Both the position numbers and the translations under genes were made by a program. DNA of 10,903 nucleotides from contig DAOVJZ010000029.1 in NCBI GenBank assembly GCA_030632035.1, forward strand, positions 1-10,903, given 5' to 3'. The stretch comes from Granulosicoccaceae bacterium (GTDB taxonomy: Bacteria; Pseudomonadota; Gammaproteobacteria; DAOVJZ01). Each line of letters starts with the position of its first letter. Within the stretch, counting starts at the first letter, position 1. Under the pieces are notes generated by a model that was given only the letters and a program-made list of their open reading frames with translations, was not told the origin of the DNA and ran no database searches. Of this stretch, positions 5,038-10,903 are shown piece after piece.

Positions 5038-8000
5038 ATGAGCAAAACCAGAATTCCATCAACCGGCCTATACCAACCACAATTTGAAAAAGACAGTTGT
5101 GGCTTTGGGCTAATTGCCCAAATGGACGCCAAACCCAGTCATTGGCTGGTAAACACCGCTATCGGGGCACTAGCCCGTCTAACCCACCGTGGCGCAGTCG
5201 CAGCTGACGGCAAATCCGGTGATGGCTGTGGTCTGCTCATGAAAACACCAGCGAAATTTATGCAGGCAGTGGCTAAAGAGGCTGGTTTTTCACTCAATAA
5301 AAACTTTGCCGTCGGTATGGTATTTCTGGATCAGGACAACAAAAAAAGCGACAAGGCCAAACAATGTCTGGAAACCCATATCAAGGAACAGAACCTTGAA
5401 TGTCTGGGCTGGCGCAAGGTGCCTGTTAATCCGGATGCATGCGGTGAAGAATCACTGAAAAGCATGCCCGATATTGAACAGGTATTTGTTAATGCACCGG
5501 ACGACATAGATGATGCCGAATTTGAGCGCAAGCTATATGTCGCGCGCCGCAAGACTGAAATTATTATCAGACCTCAGGATGAAACATTCTATGTCCCTAG
5601 CTTATCTGCCAACGTACTTTCCTACAAAGGTCTGGTGTTGCCGGAAAATCTACCCGTTTTCTATGAAGATCTGAAAGATGAAAATCTGGAATCAGACCTG
5701 TGTGTTTTCCATCAGCGTTTCTCAACTAATACCTGGCCACAATGGCGACTGGCACAACCCTTCCGTCATCTGGCACATAATGGTGAAATTAACACTGTTC
5801 AGGGTAACCGCAACTGGTCTGTTGCCCGCGGACACAAGTTTGAAACACCTCTGCTCAATATGGAGGAAGTTCGCCCTCTGGTTTCCATGTCTGGTTCGGA
5901 TTCCAATAGCATGGACAATATGCTGGAGGCCTTACTTGCAGGTGGTATGGATATTTTCCGTGCCATGCGTTTACTGGTGCCACCTGCGTGGCAAAATATT
6001 GAAACCATGGACAGTGACCTGCGCGCCTTCTATGAATATAACTCCATGCATATGGAACCATGGGATGGCCCGGCCGGTATCGTTCTAACAGATGGTCGTT
6101 ATGCCGCCTGCACCATGGATCGTAACGGACTGCGTCCTGCACGCTGGGTCATGACTAAAGACCGTCATATCACACTGGCTTCTGAAATTGGCGTATACGA
6201 TTACGCACCGGAAGACGTTGAGATGAAAGGCCGCCTGAAACCGGGGCAAATGATTGCTGCCGATACACAAACGGGCAAACTGTTAATGCCTGAAGACATC
6301 GATACCATGCTAAAGCAACGCCAGCCATACAAACAGTGGTTGCGTGAAAATACTCAACGTCTGGAGGCTGTTTTATTCGATAGCAATAATTGTGTTGAGC
6401 CTTTCGAGCCTGATCGTCTGAATGTTTATCAAAAACTGTTTCAGGTTTCTAACGAAGAACGCGATCAGGTTTTGCGTATTATTGCCGAAGCCGCTCAGGA
6501 AGCCGTTGGCTCAATGGGCGACGATACACCCCTGCCCGTATTATCAAAACATGTGCGTTCACTGTATGACTATTTCAGGCAACAATTTGCCCAGGTAACC
6601 AATCCACCGATTGATCCTATCCGTGAACAAATTGTTATGTCCATGGAAACCTGTTTTGGCCGTGAACATAATCTGTTTGAAGAAACACCGGAACATGCAC
6701 ATCGTTTATTGATCCGCTCTCCCGTCCTATCCAAGGGGAAATTCCAGAAATTAATGACAATAGATGATGTGGCTTACAGCAATCACTTTATTGATCTCAA
6801 CTACGATGCCAATATTGATTTACGCAGTGCCATAGAAAATGTTTGCCAACAGGCAGAGCAAGCCATACGTGATGGCAAGGTCATGTTGGTTCTTTCTGAT
6901 AAAAATATTGACCAAAACAAAAAAGTTATTCACGCCCTACTTGCCACAGGCGCGGTGCATCATCACCTAATCAAGGCAGGTCTGCGTTGTGATTCCAATA
7001 TTATTGTTGAAACCGGAACAGTGCGTGACCCACATCACTTTGCCGTGCTTATCGGTTATGGTGCAACAGCGGTATTCCCCTATCTGGCTTATGAATGTCT
7101 TAATGACATGGCCCATAAAGGTGAAGTCCATGATCCCGGTGCACCTGTACTTGCCCAGAAATATCGTCAGGGCATCAACAAGGGTCTACACAAGATCATC
7201 TCCAAAATGGGTATTTCAACCATTGCCAGTTATCGTGGCTCCCAGTTGTTTGAGTCTGTCGGCCTCCATGATGATGTCGTGGATTTGTGTTTCTGCGGCA
7301 CAATCAACCGTCTGCAGGGAACCAGTTTTGAAGATATAGAAAAAGATCAATCCATATTGGCCGATATCGCATGGGATGCACGCAAGCCTATCAATCAAGG
7401 CGGGCTACTCAAGTTTGTGCATGGCGGTGAAGAACACGCTTACAATCCGGATGTCGTAAAGGCATTACAAACTGCGGTAGCCAGTGGTGACATGAATGAC
7501 TTTAAAACATTCTCTGGCCTGGTTAATAACCGTAACACCATCAGTTTGCGTGACATGTTTAAACTGTCTGATGATGTAAAACCAATTTCTATTGATGATG
7601 TAGAATCCATTGAAAATATTCTGACACGTTTTGACAGTGCTGCGATGTCACTGGGCGCACTGTCACCAGAAGCACACGAAACACTGGCACAAGCCATGAA
7701 CCGTCTTGGTGGTCGATCCAATTCAGGTGAAGGTGGTGAAGATGCCGTGCGTTATGGTACGGACAAGCGTTCCAAGATCAAACAAGTTGCATCAGGTCGT
7801 TTTGGTGTAACACCGGCATATCTATCCAGTGCCGAAGTCATGCAAATCAAGGTTGCACAGGGCGCCAAGCCTGGTGAAGGTGGTCAATTACCCGGCCATA
7901 AGGTTAATGATTTAATTGCCCGTTTGCGTTTTTGCAAACCCGGTGTTGGTCTAATCTCACCACCACCACACCATGATATTTACTCGATTGAAGATTTGTC

Positions 8001-9507
8001 ACAATTAATTTTCGATCTGAAACAAGTTAATCCTGATGCACTGGTATCAGTAAAACTGGTAGCCGAAGCCGGTGTCGGTACGATTGCCGCCGGTGTGGCC
8101 AAGGCCTATGCCGATCTGATTACTATTGCCGGTTATGACGGTGGCACCGGAGCCAGTCCACTGGCTTCTGTAAAATATGCAGGTAGTCCATGGGAACTGG
8201 GGCTAACAGAAACCCATCAAATACTGCGTGCAAACAATTTACGCGACAAGGTGCGCCTGCAAACAGATGGTGGTCTCAAAACTGGTCTTGATGTCATCAA
8301 GGCGGCTATTTTTGGCGCGGAAAGCTTTGGTTTTGGTACCGCACCCATGATCGCCATGGGTTGTAAATATTTACGTATATGTCATCTGAATAACTGTGCC
8401 ACAGGTATTGCGACACAAGATAAGGTACTGCGTCTTAATCATTTTACTGGTCAAGTTGAAATGGTCATGAACTATTTTCGTTTTGTTGCCGAAGAAGTGC
8501 GTGAGCTACTTGCCAGTATGGGATGCAAACAACTGACTGATATTATTGGCCGCACTGATTTGTTACTGGACAATCGTTCTGACTCGAGCAAACAACAAGG
8601 TATGGATCTGAGTGCGCTCCTGTCTGACGGCGGTGTACCAAAAGACAAGCCTCAATTCTGCGCACATCCAAAAAATCAGCCGTTTGATAAAGGTGAGCTC
8701 GCTGAGCAGATGGTAAAAGACACCATCAGCGCGATTGAAAACAAGAGTGGTGGTGCCTTCCAGTACGATGTCAAGAATATACATCGTTCAATTGGCGCAA
8801 GGCTCTCTGGTGAAATTGCGCGGCGCCACGGTAATCTGGGTATGGAAGAAAATCCAATCACACTGCGCCTCAAGGGAACGGCTGGTCAGAGTTTCGGTGT
8901 CTGGAATGCAGGTGGCCTACATATGTACCTCGAGGGTGATGCCAATGACTATGTCGGCAAAGGCATGGCCGGTGGTAAACTGATATTAACTCCTCCTGCC
9001 AACAGCAGTTTCAACAGTCATGAAACCACTATTATCGGTAACACCTGCTTGTATGGTGCCACCGGTGGCAAGTTGTTTGCATCCGGACTGGCAGGTGAAC
9101 GTTTTGCGGTACGTAACTCGGGTGCCACTACCGTTATTGAAGGCATTGGTGATCATGGTTGTGAGTATATGACAGGTGGTGTTGTTGCTGTACTTGGTGA
9201 TACTGGTATCAATTTTGGTGCTGGTATGACAGGTGGTATTGCCTATGTGTGTGATGAGCACAATAATTTTGCTCATCGCATGAATCATGAACTAATTGAT
9301 ATTATGCCTGTTAATACAGAGGCAACGGAAGCACACCGCAATTATTTACGCACATTAATTATCCAGTTTGTTGAAGAAACCAATAGTAAGCGTGGTCAAC
9401 ATATTCTAGATAACTTTGATGACATGATGTGCAAATTCTGGTTAGTGAAACCCAAAGCTATCGAACTGGGTGCACTCATTGATGAACTAAGGCTGGTAGC
9501 AGCTTAA
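5038..9507 (+). CDS. gltB: Glutamate synthase (NADPH) large (alpha) subunit
   Basis: GltB transfers the glutamine amide nitrogen to 2-oxoglutarate to yield two glutamates, working with GltD in the GS-GOGAT route of ammonium assimilation in the cytoplasm. At 1489 residues it is full length (E. coli 1486). The class-II amidotransferase domain should mature by removal of the first 20 residues, exposing catalytic Cys21 (KDSCGFG); HNGEIN (247-252) is its conserved substrate/oxyanion motif. A central linking domain follows to about residue 790. The FMN-binding synthase barrel (about 800-1180) carries NSGEGGE (895-901), GAKPGEGGQLPGHK (942-955) and TDGGLKTG (1076-1083). The 3Fe-4S cysteines are C1109, C1115 and C1120 (CKYLRICHLNNC). 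The C-terminal GXGXG beta-helix domain spans about 1230-1440. All key residues I can identify are present. gltD follows after 19 bases, so the two should form one transcript from the promoter at 4920-4948. Confidence 0.98.
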   Translation: MSKTRIPSTGLYQPQFEKDSCGFGLIAQMDAKPSHWLVNTAIGALARLTHRGAVAADGKSGDGCGLLMKTPAKFMQAVAKEAGFSLNKNFAVGMVFLDQDNKKSDKAKQCLETHIKEQNLECLGWRKVPVNPDACGEESLKSMPDIEQVFVNAPDDIDDAEFERKLYVARRKTEIIIRPQDETFYVPSLSANVLSYKGLVLPENLPVFYEDLKDENLESDLCVFHQRFSTNTWPQWRLAQPFRHLAHNGEINTVQGNRNWSVARGHKFETPLLNMEEVRPLVSMSGSDSNSMDNMLEALLAGGMDIFRAMRLLVPPAWQNIETMDSDLRAFYEYNSMHMEPWDGPAGIVLTDGRYAACTMDRNGLRPARWVMTKDRHITLASEIGVYDYAPEDVEMKGRLKPGQMIAADTQTGKLLMPEDIDTMLKQRQPYKQWLRENTQRLEAVLFDSNNCVEPFEPDRLNVYQKLFQVSNEERDQVLRIIAEAAQEAVGSMGDDTPLPVLSKHVRSLYDYFRQQFAQVTNPPIDPIREQIVMSMETCFGREHNLFEETPEHAHRLLIRSPVLSKGKFQKLMTIDDVAYSNHFIDLNYDANIDLRSAIENVCQQAEQAIRDGKVMLVLSDKNIDQNKKVIHALLATGAVHHHLIKAGLRCDSNIIVETGTVRDPHHFAVLIGYGATAVFPYLAYECLNDMAHKGEVHDPGAPVLAQKYRQGINKGLHKIISKMGISTIASYRGSQLFESVGLHDDVVDLCFCGTINRLQGTSFEDIEKDQSILADIAWDARKPINQGGLLKFVHGGEEHAYNPDVVKALQTAVASGDMNDFKTFSGLVNNRNTISLRDMFKLSDDVKPISIDDVESIENILTRFDSAAMSLGALSPEAHETLAQAMNRLGGRSNSGEGGEDAVRYGTDKRSKIKQVASGRFGVTPAYLSSAEVMQIKVAQGAKPGEGGQLPGHKVNDLIARLRFCKPGVGLISPPPHHDIYSIEDLSQLIFDLKQVNPDALVSVKLVAEAGVGTIAAGVAKAYADLITIAGYDGGTGASPLASVKYAGSPWELGLTETHQILRANNLRDKVRLQTDGGLKTGLDVIKAAIFGAESFGFGTAPMIAMGCKYLRICHLNNCATGIATQDKVLRLNHFTGQVEMVMNYFRFVAEEVRELLASMGCKQLTDIIGRTDLLLDNRSDSSKQQGMDLSALLSDGGVPKDKPQFCAHPKNQPFDKGELAEQMVKDTISAIENKSGGAFQYDVKNIHRSIGARLSGEIARRHGNLGMEENPITLRLKGTAGQSFGVWNAGGLHMYLEGDANDYVGKGMAGGKLILTPPANSSFNSHETTIIGNTCLYGATGGKLFASGLAGERFAVRNSGATTVIEGIGDHGCEYMTGGVVAVLGDTGINFGAGMTGGIAYVCDEHNNFAHRMNHELIDIMPVNTEATEAHRNYLRTLIIQFVEETNSKRGQHILDNFDDMMCKFWLVKPKAIELGALIDELRLVAA
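9168..9237 (+). repeat. Short direct repeat in gltB from the glycine-rich beta-helix
   Basis: The 13-base string TATGACAGGTGGT occurs at 9168-9180 and again at 9225-9237, a period of 57 bases (19 residues), encoding MTGG in both places. It falls in the C-terminal GXGXG domain of GltB, a right-handed beta-helix built from successive glycine-rich turns. The repeat is explained by protein structure rather than a mobile or regulatory element. Confidence 0.7.
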
Positions 9508-9526
9508 ATATTTTAAACAGATTACT

Positions 9527-10903
9527 ATGGCTAATAATTTTCAATTTATTCAGGTTCCACGGCTCGATCCGGAAAAAAAGAATGCTGAAGAGCGTTCACA
9601 GGAATATCGTGAAATCTACGGGCAATTCAGTCAGGATGCAGCACAAATGCAGGCCGAGCGTTGTCTCGAATGTGGCAACCCATATTGTGAATGGCGCTGT
9701 CCGGTACATAACTATATTCCGAACTGGCTCAAACTGATTGCCGAAGGTAATCTGATACAGGCAGCTGAACTTTCTCATCAAACCAATTCATTACCGGAAA
9801 TCTGCGGCCGTGTTTGCCCACAGGATCGTTTGTGCGAAGGTGCTTGCACACTAAACGATGGCTTTGGTGCCGTAACGATTGGTGCTATTGAGCGTTATAT
9901 CAGCGACCAGGCTTTTGAACAAGGCTGGCGGCCTGATCTTTCTGCAGTCAAGGATTCAGGTAAAACAGTGGCTGTTATTGGAGCCGGTCCTGCTGGTCTT
10001 GCCTGTGCTGATGTCCTGGTACGCAATGGTGTAAAACCAATCGTATATGATAGCCATCCTGAGATTGGCGGTCTGTTAACTTTTGGCATTCCTGAATTCA
10101 AGCTGGAAAAAACCATTGTTAAACGTCGCCGCCAGGTCCTTGAAGAGATGGGCGTTGAATTCAAACTCAATACCGAAGTCGGCAAGCATGTTGCGCTTGA
10201 TGATTTAATGAAAGAGCACGATGCTGTTTTTCTGGGTATGGGTACCTACTCCTATATGAAGGGCGGTTTCCCGGGTGAAGACTTACCGGGTGTTTATGAA
10301 GCCCTGCCATTTTTAATTTCCAATATTAATAACTGCCTGGGTTATGAAGAATCATCAGATGACTTCATTAATATGCAGGACAAACAGGTTGTTATACTCG
10401 GTGGTGGAGATACCGCTATGGACTGTAATCGTACCTCTATTCGTCAGGGTGCAACCAGCGTCACCTGTGCCTATCGCCGTGATGAGGCCAATATGCCGGG
10501 TTCAAAACGTGAAGTAACCAATGCGAAAGAAGAAGGCGTGAAATTCCTGTGGAACCGACAGCCTGTTGAAAGTACAGCAACAGACAAGGTCGAAGGCGTA
10601 AAGGTTATCACTACACAAATGGGTGAACCCGATGAACGTGGTCGTCGTCGTCCGGAACCTGTTGCTGGTAGCGAGGAGGTCATCCCTGCTGATCACGTTA
10701 TTATTGCCTTTGGATTCAGGCCCAGCCCAGCCCCTTGGTTCAAGGACTTCAATATCAATCTTGATGAACGTGGTCGTATTATTGCCCCTGCTAATGCCAA
10801 GTATAAATATCAGACCAGTAACGAGAAAATTTTTGCTGGTGGTGATATGGTTAGAGGCTCAGATCTTGTTGTCACCGCAGTCTGGGAAGGTCGAGAAGCG
10901 GCC
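9527..10903 (+). CDS. gltD: Glutamate synthase (NADPH) small (beta) subunit, 3' end outside window
   Basis: GltD takes electrons from NADPH through FAD and passes them via iron-sulfur clusters to the FMN of GltB. The ATG at 9527 begins MANNFQFIQVPR, and the frame stays open to the last base, giving 459 residues. E. coli GltD is 472, so only about a dozen residues are missing. The N-terminal ferredoxin-like part has two cysteine sets, C46/C49/C54/C58 (CLECGNPYCEWRC) and C93/C97/C103/C107 (CGRVCPQDRLCEGAC), for the 4Fe-4S clusters. The FAD-binding motif is VIGAGPAGLA (150-159), the NADPH-binding motif is ILGGGDTAMDC (290-300), and a second FAD contact is FAGGDMVRG (436-444). It starts 19 bases after gltB with no clear Shine-Dalgarno sequence, suggesting translational coupling. 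GltD-like subunits also occur in other oxidoreductases, but adjacency to gltB makes the assignment firm. Confidence 0.97.
   Translation, partial: MANNFQFIQVPRLDPEKKNAEERSQEYREIYGQFSQDAAQMQAERCLECGNPYCEWRCPVHNYIPNWLKLIAEGNLIQAAELSHQTNSLPEICGRVCPQDRLCEGACTLNDGFGAVTIGAIERYISDQAFEQGWRPDLSAVKDSGKTVAVIGAGPAGLACADVLVRNGVKPIVYDSHPEIGGLLTFGIPEFKLEKTIVKRRRQVLEEMGVEFKLNTEVGKHVALDDLMKEHDAVFLGMGTYSYMKGGFPGEDLPGVYEALPFLISNINNCLGYEESSDDFINMQDKQVVILGGGDTAMDCNRTSIRQGATSVTCAYRRDEANMPGSKREVTNAKEEGVKFLWNRQPVESTATDKVEGVKVITTQMGEPDERGRRRPEPVAGSEEVIPADHVIIAFGFRPSPAPWFKDFNINLDERGRIIAPANAKYKYQTSNEKIFAGGDMVRGSDLVVTAVWEGREAA

Noticed and set aside
5678..6088. 136-codon + strand ORF in another frame inside gltB
   Set aside because: The gltB frame is intact and carries the amidotransferase motifs here; the alternative product has no recognisable feature.
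8986..9288. 100-codon minus-strand ORF rich in Thr, Ile and Asn inside gltB
   Set aside because: It is the antisense shadow of the repetitive glycine-rich beta-helix codons of gltB.
1..10903. Mobile element, CRISPR array, defence or toxin-antitoxin system
   Set aside because: All coding space is taken by conserved housekeeping genes; no spaced direct-repeat arrays, transposase motifs, terminal inverted repeats or tRNA-like sequences were seen.

Overview
The window is a continuous stretch of housekeeping chromosome with every recognisable gene on the + strand, in the order aroK (3' part) - aroB - dgt-type dNTPase - damX-like AAA ATPase/SPOR protein - gltB - gltD (5' part, almost complete). 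Linkage of aroK-aroB-damX to gltBD is typical of Gammaproteobacteria outside the enteric group. The proteins read as gammaproteobacterial: AroB aligns with the E. coli enzyme from its start, and DamX has the ATPase-TM-SPOR layout seen in non-enteric members. Base composition looks moderate to AT-leaning, and is AT-richest in the damX-like gene. Genus cannot be settled from this sequence. No mobile element, tRNA, rRNA, CRISPR array or phage gene is visible.

Region by region: 1-1500 carries two shikimate-pathway enzymes, shikimate kinase (N-terminus cut off by the window edge) and 3-dehydroquinate synthase. Starting 2 bases after aroB is an HD-domain deoxynucleoside triphosphate triphosphohydrolase (1503-2696). 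A 148-base gap with a consensus -10 box and a 14-codon ORF leads into a 663-residue inner-membrane protein (2845-4836) with a cytoplasmic ATPase domain, one membrane segment, a charged periplasmic linker and two tandem SPOR domains. A 201-base gap holds a good sigma70-type promoter (TTGAAT-17-TATACT) for gltB (5038-9507). gltD follows after 19 bases and runs off the window about a dozen residues before its expected end.

Functionally the window joins aromatic amino-acid biosynthesis (aroK, aroB), dNTP pool control (dgt), septal peptidoglycan/cell division (damX) and ammonium assimilation (gltB and gltD, together the NADPH-dependent glutamate synthase, GOGAT). gltB and gltD encode the two subunits of one enzyme; the rest are neighbours by conserved gene order rather than by pathway. 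I do not see a previously undescribed system. The points most worth a second look are the duplicated SPOR domain, the short ORF just before the damX-like gene (leader peptide or frameshifted N-terminus), a recurring hydrophobic motif in the periplasmic linker, and two departures from the usual motifs in the dNTPase active site.
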